Source: Strigamia acuminata (Eukaryota; Arthropoda; Chilopoda; Geophilomorpha; Linotaeniidae). Taken from it: a DNA stretch of 64,000 bases. This document shows, piece after piece, positions 21,701 to 29,941 of the stretch. Every line of letters starts with the position of its first letter. Within the stretch, counting starts at the first letter, position 1. A program made the position numbers and the translations under genes. The notes beneath the pieces were generated by a model. It had not been told where the DNA came from. It made no database searches and saw only the letters and a list, made by a program, of their open reading frames with translations. The stretch is taken from assembly GCA_949358305.1 (NCBI GenBank), contig OX442323.1, forward strand, positions 5,828,001 through 5,892,000, given 5' to 3'.

Positions 21701-22029
21701 AATCTGTACCAGACACGATAACGCCAACAAAGAAAGCCGCTAGGGTGGACATAAGAAAGACACCGCAAGAAATGGTGACGTCAATGCCGCCTGAGCCAGC
21801 TAAACCCACCGAGGAAGAGAAGCAACCGGCCAAAGTTGACACTGGAAAGGCGGAAGAGATGCCTGAAGCAACTCCACGTGTCAAATTAACGCCCGAAACT
21901 TCACCTTGCCACAACTGTGGTCAAATAGGACATTGGGCGAGACAATGCACGCAGCCGCCCAAGCCAGTATCCAAAGAGGAGATGCGCAAGGCAATTCGTA
22001 CATTGACGGAATGCCTAAAAAACATGTAA
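18730..22029 (+). CDS. Ty3-type Gag (1,099 aa) with coiled coil and SR-rich region
   Basis: Starts at ATG 18730 in AATAATGCC. The N-terminus is basic. Roughly residues 150-390 are charged heptad-rich coiled coil (EERKKIEVERIRVETERKR). Residues about 500-660 are Arg/Ser/Gln-rich and include an SR-like run (RSRSRDRSRGSRDSHSRSRS). A retrotransposon Gag capsid-like domain follows (about 690-880: LTGGAADWFCESRF, FAAGFIKEYGESGE, MPGEDIREFLKRTEELVKRL). One CCHC knuckle (CHNCGQIGHWARQC) lies near 1060. It is several times longer than a usual Ty3 Gag. The stop at 22027 is preceded by a -1 slippery site. Capsid role follows from the family; the function of the N-terminal additions is unknown. Confidence 0.93.
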   Translation: MPPKKDRTRQRGASTSRRAKTRGGATGADGAEYFLMPSRTPSTESEHGQAEGGQQSPNLLTQDMQTGETQKDVALTPTKTTEFRQEDYVTPTHSRASSVKSKDSKPYDKWSKEELLAMVRATRKRVKELESRRATPSSSRSISTSGTTSPTRELLREVRFRMQQLFNETQDAVDDTARRYEEGVPLTQAGATAAVEDAERRTKEFHNLRLQEDQLIKQYHMEDRHARKHRKDRENLKLALDKQLKNVQDQMAVEKARLADAQNEITKQMDIGKTRLADVQREMTRQVLLDKKRMEDDDLRHKEAMRKMDEHLLEERKKIEVERIRVETERKRVQAERAKLETAVQDENDYLRRATLDAQEEAERAKQALLEMKYLAQLQYSQSQQEVPTEFVIEDSSAPIKRGKVSGIIPPDDKKSTASPTRNKNLLNVIDQRNQKHNTPGKDKCNPENPSRQGDWSETEGTDYKSDYPKNLSKELLKDQLDANREGNMNLDNTSGGRGITFTAQSTENREKRKYSPEHGAGRGAQFHEESDYSPEREREPRKHIRTGQPFERGRNEENSRQNYDQSRSEWGSYRENEQNYRGRNSRQQQDQGRDRGPPPGDSYHDQQQRNHSSYNRSRSRDRSRGSRDSHSRSRSRQGGSMHDDDQDAQLGREWLEKFISDKIQEGLTGKSARQKAMEAALQKKIRKYCAVNWVHRIVRASEIKWDRINPDLFDGSWLAGTQFLDEILRLARSHGADPQDALERIIPKALTGGAADWFCESRFTNWDKFAAGFIKEYGESGETLMKYWDDLHQMPGEDIREFLKRTEELVKRLPDHQSDSTIDRQFRKGLTEYSKSVLLTTHVPVESSFKKLAEFLRDNQELIDETFLKYLPFMEQEARKDFLQQQLEFTRANSKMMQPRSRFQANQKETKVITARGSGASPHPPPRVPMTPSAKWVHDVDDDGEPTGHTLYQMNLPTRQDVDDLIEAAQAFFTKSNATAPKYQPPTQPKSVPDTITPTKKAARVDIRKTPQEMVTSMPPEPAKPTEEEKQPAKVDTGKAEEMPEATPRVKLTPETSPCHNCGQIGHWARQCTQPPKPVSKEEMRKAIRTLTECLKNM

Positions 22030-22062
22030 GCGCGATTCCTGCACGGCCAGGGGAACTCGCGC
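22017..22062 (+). promoter_or_regulatory. -1 ribosomal frameshift signal at the gag-pol junction
   Basis: In the Gag frame the sequence reads CTA AAA AAC ATG TAA, giving the slippery heptamer A AAA AAC at 22017-22023, two codons before the Gag stop. After a 6-nt spacer comes a stem GCGCGA (22030-22035) / TCGCGC (22057-22062), with an inner pairing CCTG/CAGG. Slipping by -1 enters the pol frame exactly (…MPKKHVSAI…). Confidence 0.88.
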
Positions 22063-25000
22063 CAGAAAAAATTTCGGAACTGGCCATAACGGAGGAATGT
22101 CGGATGGAAGAGATATTTGTCGCCCCATTTAGCGTAGCCCCACTGAAAATGGTTTTGACCCCTCCAGAAGCCATTGGAACTATGAGAAAGAAGGGTGAGA
22201 TAATTTATACAATGAAGGAAGGTCAAATTGTCGGAATACAGTTTCCACCGACAGAATTATCACTTTTGACGAAAATTAAAGAGGCAATAAACGCTGGTGA
22301 ATCATTTTTTAAAGAGAAAGTTTACGAAGTGTTAAAAGAAGTAAAACTAGTAGAAGAAAATGAAGCTTTAGTGTTTTGGTCGAAAGTGAAGAAAAATTTT
22401 GAAGATGAGCCAACTATCGAAGCTCACGTGATGGAAGCACCATGCACGTGGACAGATGTAGACGCATGTATTGAAGAAATGACCAAACTTCCGTCAATAC
22501 CACAAAGAGTAAGAGTTTTTAAGGTCATAATACCTGAAGACGAAATTTTGGAAAATATGACGACAATGGAGATTGTGACGGAACACGGAAGTGTAATGAC
22601 CAATTTGGATTCAGGTGCGAATCGGAGCTGCATTTCATTGCCTGTAGTGCGAGCATTGGGAATGGAGAAGTTTGTTACTAAAGTAAGACCCAACATGGCA
22701 ATAAACACCGCAGATAAGAAGGTGCAACCCCTGGGTTCAATACGAATACCTTTTCGGTGGTCGCATGGGGCAATGATTCATTCATTTCTGGTGCTGCCCC
22801 ATGAAGTAAAATTTGTATTAATGGGCAACGACATCATGAGACAAATGGGAGTACAACCAAACCCCATCACAGGAAAATGGAACTTTGTCACCAATTTTAA
22901 AATTCCATGCGAATATGTTCCACAAGAAGTGCTAGATCGACTAGAAAAGAAAAAAGAACATGCTGAATCAACTTATCGCACATTCAAGAAAGACTCGAAT
23001 TTTGCAGCATTTCAAGCTCGACTTAAAGTAGGAAATGGAGTGTCGAATTTAGTCGAAGAAGCGAAGCTTCAATTGAATGAAGCCGCGCAATTAGAAACAG
23101 TGCTAAAAAGATATGAGAAAATTCTGACAAAAACGCCCGGCAGAACGCACATTCTGCAGCATTCCATCGAATTGGACACAGAAAGACCAATTAGAGTGCC
23201 CTTTCGAAGCTGGAATCCGCAGAAGAGGGAAATTTTGCGACAAATGTGTCAAGAATTAAAAGACAAAGGCTACGTGTCGGAGGCAGAGGGAGATTATGCA
23301 GCAAGGATTGTGCTAGTGTCAAAAGCAGGGTCAGACCCAAGACTCTGTATCGATTACAGGCCAATTAATGAGCACACCCGCTATGACCCACCACAGATGC
23401 CGACGATAACAGAAATACTACGAGAACTTGGCGAATTCCAATGGGTTTCCACAATCGATTTGACCAAAGGCTACTGGCAAATCGAACTACGGCCAGAGGA
23501 TCGGCCAAAGACAGCCTTCTGGAGTCCCATTGGGAGATTGATGTTTAATGTAATGCCATTTGGATTGGTAAATGCGCCTACTACATTTCAACGCTTAATT
23601 GAGAAAGTTTTAGGAGATGCATTCCATAGCTACGCTTGGGCTTACTTAGATGACATCGTCATAGTTTCACAGACATACGAGCAGCACATGAAACATCTAA
23701 ATTCAGTGCTAAAAAAGTTAGAAAAGGCAAACTTGCATGTGAACCCAGAGAAATCAAAGTTTTGTAGAAAGCAACTAAAATTTCTTGGATTTAGTTTGGG
23801 AGTAGAAGGAGTGGCAGCCGACCCAAAGAAAGTCAGTGCCATTGCGGATTTTCCACCACCAACAAATCTGACCGAACTACAACGCTTCTTGGGAATGGTC
23901 AATTTCTTCCACCGGCTGTTGAAGAACTTAGCCACCATTGCAGAGCCACTGCGACCATTGCTCAAGAAAGGAGTAAATTTTGAGTGGAAGGAAGAACATC
24001 AAACTGCATTCGACCAAATTAAACTTCTGCTAACCGACTCAAAAACAATGATGTTACCCGACCTTAACAAGCCGCTGATTGTCCACACGGATGCGAGCAA
24101 AAAGGGGTTAGGAGCTGCATTAATGCAAGAGAAAGAAATTGACGGCCAAATGATTGAAGTTCCATGTGTGTACATCAGCAGGAGTCTGCAGCAAGCCGAA
24201 AATAATTACAGTGCCACCGACTTAGAGTGTTTGGCGGTCATCTGGGCTCTACGCAAATTCAGAGCCTATTTGGAGTTTACTTCATTTACTGTGCAGACTG
24301 ACCACCAGGCCCTCCGATGGTTAATGCGACTTGAGGAACCTGCAGGAAGACTCGCAAGATGGCAGATGGAACTCATGTCGTATAATTTCCAAATACAATA
24401 CATAAAAGGACCAGCCAATGTTCTTGCAGACGCCATGTCAAGAGCACCAGTGGACTTGCCCGAAAATGATGAGGATAGTGGTGAAGCTGACGGTGACACT
24501 TCCTACTGCCCAACAGAGTCACGTCACTGGAAATTTAAAAATTGGAATCAGCTGCCGGTGCAAGAAGAAGCGCCCACTAGTGACGAACAGTTTGTTGCAC
24601 ACTGGTGCAATGTCTATAACGTTGGAGAAGCTCACAGTGAAATGCAGAAAGAAGAGGAGGAATGGCAATATCTTCCAAGTACCGAGAATGAGATGATCAG
24701 TGCATTTGTCGCCAAAGTGACAGAGCAAATGGATTGCACTCCACCAACAAGGCAGGATTTTATTGATCACCAAACCACTGACAAACAATGTCAACGGATA
24801 CGTCATTACTTGGAAACTCAGCAGTTCCCACCTCAAATCACAACGAGACTCCAGCGTCGAAAGTTTTGCAAAAGGGCCTCGCAACATATTCTAGAAGAAG
24901 GTTTATTGATGAGATATCATCCCACGATTACGGACGAATTTGATGATAGCAACAGGGCATTGAAAGTGGTAGTGCCAAAGTCGCTGAAACATCGAGTGTT

Positions 25001-26792
25001 GTGGTTAATGCACGGCCACCCTTTGGCGAGTCACTGCGGAATTTCAAGAACGATGTATCGAATAAAGCAGATTTACACTTGGGAGAGCATGAAAGCAGAT
25101 GTGTCACGATTCATCCGACACTGCACAAGATGTCAGGCGTGCAAGCCGAGAAAAAAGACAACAACTGAGTCAGCGAACATTGGACCCTATGCGCCTTTCG
25201 AATGCCTAAGTGCAGATTTAACAGGACCTAAACCTCGGACCAAAGAAGGCAATAACTACATCTTCGTCGTAATCGACATTGCGACAAGATGGCCGATATT
25301 ATTTCCAATGGACGGACCGACAGCTCAGCTAGTGGCAGACTGCATTTACGACGTATCAATGGATTGGGGCTTTGCACAAAAAATTATTTCGGACAATGGC
25401 CCGCAATTTAAAGCAGCATTTTACAAAGAATTTTGCAAAAAGTACAAAATGACTCCGAAATTCACTTCACCTTACCACCCACAAGCCAACCCGGTGGAGC
25501 GCCTTAATAGAGATATAAAATATATCATTGCAATTTTTACATCAATCCACAACCGGTGGGATGAATTTTTAAGAGAAATTGCCTTCAGTATTAGAACCAC
25601 GGACACAAGAGGTCGTGGCTATTCTCCCGCCTACTTGAATTGCGCAAGAGAGTTTCGCATCCCGTGGGACCCAAGAATACTTGATGGAATGCTAAAAATT
25701 GATCCAGATCGTCCGGAAATTTATGTGCAAAAATTAGAGAGAATAATTAGCGACACCTATCAACATATGCAGGCGCATATCACGGATTTACGAGAGCGTG
25801 TCGAAGATCACAAGTTGGACAGCAAGTTTGAAAACTTTAGAGTAAACGACCTGGTATGGCGAGAGAATCATGCACTATCAAGAGCAGCGAGAGGATTTTC
25901 CGCCAGTATTGCGGATAAAAGGACGGGGCCTTACGTGATCACACAAGTGCATCAAGGGGGCGCCGTGAAGTTAAGACGCTTAAAGGACAATAAAGTTTTC
26001 ACCTCAATTCACACATCGGAATTAACGCCCTATTTCCCGGAATTCAACCAAGAAATTTGGGTGGAGGGCCAAACTGAAAGTAATCCCGACGCAGAAGTTA
26101 TCAACACATTGTTAGACGACATTCCGCCAACAAAAGAAATCGTGCAAGAAAACACAGGAATCTCAGAGGAAACTCCACAGCTAGAAAATGAAATACGCGT
26201 GCAAAAGGACACTGAAATTCAAGAAAATGCACAAATTTCAGAAGAAAATGCGCAAACAGAGTTAGAAAGGCCGGAAAACATAAATAAAGGCGATGAAGTC
26301 GAGACGCAGTTGCAAGTGCCACCGGTAGATGTCGCTCAAAATCAAGCGAAGCAACCGGAGGCGAGAAATGAGGAGAATGACAAAGTCGAAACGCAACTAC
26401 AGATGTTGCCGGAAGATGTCGCCCAAGCACAGGCACATTCTCAAAAACAAAAAGACGTCGAAATTCAAAACGACGAAGTCAGAATAGGAAGTGGGCAAGG
26501 AGAAATACAAGCACAAGAGGATGCCGAAATTCAAAACGACGAAAGCTCACAAAACACGGAAAATGTAGCGGAAAAGGAGAATTCTATTTTATTTCCACTT
26601 AAAGAGTTTTTTGGAGGTGAAGAGCAATTAAAATCACTCCAAAAAAGGGGGGAAGAGTGGAGTGGAAAAGAAAAACGCAAAAACAAATACAAAAATTTAT
26701 TAAAAACTTCGCCAAGAGAGAAGAAAACTGCCTCGAAATATACATTAAGAGACAGAGCGAAGTTGAAAGCCCCGAGCAAGCTGAGGGACTAA
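22023..26792 (+). CDS. Ty3-type Pol (about 1,590 aa), expressed by -1 frameshift
   Basis: The frame is open from at least 21906 and overlaps gag by 124 bp or more; translation should enter at 22023. Domains: retropepsin (NLDSGANRSCIS); RT (LCIDYRPINEHT, TIDLTKGYWQIEL, FGLVNAPTTFQRL, catalytic AYLDDIV); RNase H (VHTDASKKGLGAAL, YSATDLECLAVIWAL, QTDHQALRWL); integrase HHCC (HGHPLASH…CTRCQAC), D-D-E core (LSADLTGP, IISDNGPQF, NPVERLNRD) and a GPY/F-like module (KRTGPYVITQV). The C-terminal 250 residues are acidic and Gln/Glu-rich with imperfect internal repeats (VETQLQVPPVDVAQ / VETQLQMLPEDVAQ). There is no chromodomain. Its stop TAA overlaps the ATG of the third gene. Confidence 0.95.
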   Translation, partial: HVSAIPARPGELAPEKISELAITEECRMEEIFVAPFSVAPLKMVLTPPEAIGTMRKKGEIIYTMKEGQIVGIQFPPTELSLLTKIKEAINAGESFFKEKVYEVLKEVKLVEENEALVFWSKVKKNFEDEPTIEAHVMEAPCTWTDVDACIEEMTKLPSIPQRVRVFKVIIPEDEILENMTTMEIVTEHGSVMTNLDSGANRSCISLPVVRALGMEKFVTKVRPNMAINTADKKVQPLGSIRIPFRWSHGAMIHSFLVLPHEVKFVLMGNDIMRQMGVQPNPITGKWNFVTNFKIPCEYVPQEVLDRLEKKKEHAESTYRTFKKDSNFAAFQARLKVGNGVSNLVEEAKLQLNEAAQLETVLKRYEKILTKTPGRTHILQHSIELDTERPIRVPFRSWNPQKREILRQMCQELKDKGYVSEAEGDYAARIVLVSKAGSDPRLCIDYRPINEHTRYDPPQMPTITEILRELGEFQWVSTIDLTKGYWQIELRPEDRPKTAFWSPIGRLMFNVMPFGLVNAPTTFQRLIEKVLGDAFHSYAWAYLDDIVIVSQTYEQHMKHLNSVLKKLEKANLHVNPEKSKFCRKQLKFLGFSLGVEGVAADPKKVSAIADFPPPTNLTELQRFLGMVNFFHRLLKNLATIAEPLRPLLKKGVNFEWKEEHQTAFDQIKLLLTDSKTMMLPDLNKPLIVHTDASKKGLGAALMQEKEIDGQMIEVPCVYISRSLQQAENNYSATDLECLAVIWALRKFRAYLEFTSFTVQTDHQALRWLMRLEEPAGRLARWQMELMSYNFQIQYIKGPANVLADAMSRAPVDLPENDEDSGEADGDTSYCPTESRHWKFKNWNQLPVQEEAPTSDEQFVAHWCNVYNVGEAHSEMQKEEEEWQYLPSTENEMISAFVAKVTEQMDCTPPTRQDFIDHQTTDKQCQRIRHYLETQQFPPQITTRLQRRKFCKRASQHILEEGLLMRYHPTITDEFDDSNRALKVVVPKSLKHRVLWLMHGHPLASHCGISRTMYRIKQIYTWESMKADVSRFIRHCTRCQACKPRKKTTTESANIGPYAPFECLSADLTGPKPRTKEGNNYIFVVIDIATRWPILFPMDGPTAQLVADCIYDVSMDWGFAQKIISDNGPQFKAAFYKEFCKKYKMTPKFTSPYHPQANPVERLNRDIKYIIAIFTSIHNRWDEFLREIAFSIRTTDTRGRGYSPAYLNCAREFRIPWDPRILDGMLKIDPDRPEIYVQKLERIISDTYQHMQAHITDLRERVEDHKLDSKFENFRVNDLVWRENHALSRAARGFSASIADKRTGPYVITQVHQGGAVKLRRLKDNKVFTSIHTSELTPYFPEFNQEIWVEGQTESNPDAEVINTLLDDIPPTKEIVQENTGISEETPQLENEIRVQKDTEIQENAQISEENAQTELERPENINKGDEVETQLQVPPVDVAQNQAKQPEARNEENDKVETQLQMLPEDVAQAQAHSQKQKDVEIQNDEVRIGSGQGEIQAQEDAEIQNDESSQNTENVAEKENSILFPLKEFFGGEEQLKSLQKRGEEWSGKEKRKNKYKNLLKTSPREKKTASKYTLRDRAKLKAPSKLRD

Positions 26793-26794
26793 TG
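26790..26794 (+). promoter_or_regulatory. TAATG stop/start overlap between pol and gene 3
   Basis: The Pol stop TAA (26790-26792) shares its last A with ATG 26792-26794, which opens the third frame. Such overlaps allow termination-coupled reinitiation in some viruses and retrotransposons; here that is a possibility, not shown. Confidence 0.6.
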
Positions 26795-29700
26795 ACGTCA
26801 GTAGGGATCCAGGAAGTGGATGACGTCGCGAGCTCGAAGGTGATTGGAGGTTCAGAGTTCACATGTGAGTTCGAAGACGACGAAGCGCACGCAAAGTCGG
26901 AAAATTGGATAAGCAATAGTTTCGATATTAAGAGAAAGGAGATATCACAATTGGTGAGTGAAATCGATTCAAAACAGAAGGAAAATTCACCAAGATTAAC
27001 GCAATCAAACTTTCGGCAACTTTAGATCATCGATCGGCTACAAAAAACAAGGATGGCCGGACGAAAAAGATCACATGAGAAGTACGAGGACAGCGAACTT
27101 GCAGCAATGTCGCCCGAAGCAGTAAGAAATATAAAAAACTTGTGATCGGGGAAAAGAAAATATTATTAAAATGTGGCGACATCGTTTCTAAACCGAGTGA
27201 ATCGTGGAGAATTTAACGAAAGCAAATTCGATAAAAAAGAAAGAAAAACTCGTAAGGAGGCCGGGAAAAGATTAAGTTTAGTAACTTCAACATAAAAGAA
27301 GCGAATCAAACAAATATTTAAGTCAGCAAAGCGAGAATATTAAACGGGTTTATGCAAAACAGAGATTCCGGAAAATGTTCAAAGCCGCCTCGTGATTTAA
27401 AGCGTCGCGAGCGCCATCTAGTGTTGAAATGGATAAACTCGGGCGATAGAACGGCGTTGTTGGCGCCATCTAGTATCCAAATAGACAAACTCGAATAGAA
27501 AGCGATGTCGCGCGCAACCGTTTAAATGAAATAAAAGGCAAAAAATATTGAAATAAAATCTAATTTCAGGCGAAAATTTTGTCGGACTCGTGGGATGCGC
27601 TGCCAAACAGTGTTGTCACCAAACGAAGTATTTTTCGGGGCCGGCTGCCAAGGAAATACAAGAAAGTCTGCCAGGAGAAGGATTACACAGCATATCGAGC
27701 GAGGAGAATATTTACATCGGCGGCCAACAAAAGATTTGGGACCAAAAGGAGGTTGGCTCAATGCACAAATGGAGAATTGAGAGAGGAACTACGAGTCATC
27801 GCTTGGGCAGATGACCCGCCAGGGCCATTTGGGTCGAAGATGCTACAGGAGGCATTCCCTCTAACAGAAGAAGAGTTGGAGGATTTAGAAATATTCCTCC
27901 GTCCGGAAACCGACAAGAGAGAATTCCAGGAGAAAATCATGGCAAAGCTCAGGACCAACATGCACCAAGTTGCAGAAGAGTACCTCCAGGAGGAGCAGGA
28001 ATATGAGCAAACAGGCGGGAAATTAGAAGACGGGACGTACCGATTACCACCCTACTACAGGCAAACACAGTATAAGCTGCATCAGCTCAAAATGGTTGGA
28101 GTTCTAGACAGAGACTACATTCCTGTGCCGATACCGCCAGAATTTCTGCAGCAAGCGGAACAGCAAAACACCGAGCATTGGCAGGGGAGCAGCGGCACCT
28201 ATCAAGAGCGCCCACAGGAGTCCACATCCAGAGACGTTGAGTGGAAAGTATTGTCGCAGTACAGAGTGGATCGTAAAGTCTCTCCACTTTCATTGGTGCG
28301 GGCCAGTCAAGAGGAAGAGTTCCTTTCCGTGGACGTTAATGAAGACATTGACATGAGGTCAACCGCGAGCAGACGGCCATCGGGAGAGTCGCGAGCAAAG
28401 AGTGGAGAACCAGAGACAGTGCGGAGCATCCCATCGCCGATAATATGGAGTGCATCGCTACCACCGCCGCCTCGTTCAGGGACTCTCGAACCAAAAGTGG
28501 AATCAAACATGTTGCACCTAAAACGGAAAAATGAGTTTACCAAGTTGGAAGCCAAAGAGGAAGTGCGAGTGAAAGACAAGCATCCACACACAGAGCCCGT
28601 GGTAGGGGAAGTTCAGAGGATGGACCACTCGATCCCCATGCCGGATACGGCAGTCATGAACTACTCTAGCAACATGGCAATGAGGCCAGTGGAGGGCTAT
28701 GATAAACATTACTACGACCTGTGGGACTGCTGTCTTCGGTTCCCAGCGGCAATATTGGAACAGTTTAAGGAAAGGTTGGATCTTTATCAGCAAGCGCAAT
28801 TGAAAGAAGCGCAGGCCGATTTGATTCGACGAGCAAAAGAATTTGTTGAGTGGCCTTTAAACGAGCAAACCCAAAGGCGATTGCAAAAATTCCAAAAATT
28901 AACAATTCCGGCCCAGCAGAGACTTCTTTTCCCCGGGGTATTTACAACGGATGAAGACGCCTTCACAGCCGCGAGTCTACTTTGGGGCACACACTTGGGC
29001 ATGACCGAGGAGAAGTTGGAGAATTGGCTCTCCGTACTGTACGATCCGGTCTTGCTGCGAAGTAATCTTATTTTGAGAGCCTTGGAGAATGGGGAAACCG
29101 TGGATCAGTGCTTTGTCAGGCTGCGACACGAGTGGGATCTGCGCCGAGAAGAGATGGAACTAAGGAGGGACTCCGAGACTTTTGGGGGGCGACCAATGCC
29201 AAATGTTCAGCCAGCGGGGTCCGAAACAAGATGGCGACCGGTGAGGACGTCAAGTTTGGCCTCCTCCACCTCCACAAGGTTGGAAACCTCATTCGCATCA
29301 TGTTCAAGTTATGAGCAGGGGTATGGATCAGCCGGTGCGGGGAATCATGTGGTGCCTCATCTGTCGAGGTTGGAGCTTAGCCACCAAAGCGGGGAGACCA
29401 CAACCTCAAGTCAGGATCCCACACGAGAGTGTGCCGAGTCAGCAGAAATTAAGCCCCGACAGAAAAGCGATAACGACAACTACGGGAAGATCCGCCGTCA
29501 CTATCCTCGGCTGCAATTTGGGCGAGGGACACGCACGCTTCTCATTTTCAACCCGAAGCTGTGCAAGGAAGCCTTCGCCTGGCTGGAGCGAGCCTTGAGA
29601 GAGCCCGGAAACCCGACCCAACGGCAAAGAGTGGTATTTGCGCACCGCCCGCCAAAAAGCCGTAGGGAGTTGTTTGAAATGGATTACATTAACCTAATCG

Positions 29701-29843
29701 ATAAGATCGCGCACGTCCAAGGCGTTTGGATGCACGTTAACACGGGAGTGCAGTCGGGACCCACAGTGGGTTTGCCGAAATTTTCGGTGTCGGAAGAAGA
29801 ACGGCCACCACTGCCGCCATTCCCCAGGGTAAAGGCAGTTTAG
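26792..29843 (+). CDS. Third gene of the Ty3-type element, spliced, about 811 aa, unknown function
   Basis: Model: exon 1 26792-26953 (54 codons, MTSVGIQEVDDVASS…KRKEISQL), intron 26954-27569, exon 2 27570-29843 (757 codons plus TAG). The donor CAATTG|GTGAGT and acceptor CTAATTTCAG|GCG are strong and both phase 0. Exon 2 is open from 27564 with no ATG until about 27839, so an upstream exon supplying the start is expected. The product is rich in Glu, Arg and Gln, with a basic N-terminal patch in exon 2 (KRSIFRGRLPRKYKKV), an acidic-helical middle, a Pro/Ser-rich linker and a C-terminal block (LIFNPKLCKEAFAWLERAL). No signal peptide, transmembrane helix or Cys-rich ectodomain is visible, so it is not an envelope. 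I recognise no family. An unspliced reading would stop at 27025. Confidence 0.72.
27411..27472 (+). promoter_or_regulatory. Two CTCF-like motifs in the gene-3 intron
   Basis: GCGCCATCTA occurs at 27411-27420 and 27463-27472, within a roughly 52-bp imperfect tandem repeat. The reverse complement TAGATGGCGC resembles the insect CTCF core. Binding is untested. Confidence 0.4.
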
Positions 29844-29941
29844 TGAGAGCAGAAAATGCCACTGCTACCCTTAGTCCGGAGGGCTAAGCGGTTTGGTGAA
29901 GAGAAAATTTGGATGGCGCATCAATGCAAAAAGAGGGGAAG

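Noticed and set aside
26657-27025. Independent 122-codon gene overlapping the end of pol
   Set aside because: Its apparent first codon is GTG and the first ATG is at 26792. The donor at 26954 lies inside it and joins it in phase to the long downstream frame, so I treat it as exon 1 of the third gene.
27570-29843. Envelope gene of an endogenous retrovirus
   Set aside because: No signal peptide, furin-like site, fusion peptide or transmembrane segment can be seen, and the protein is highly charged throughout.
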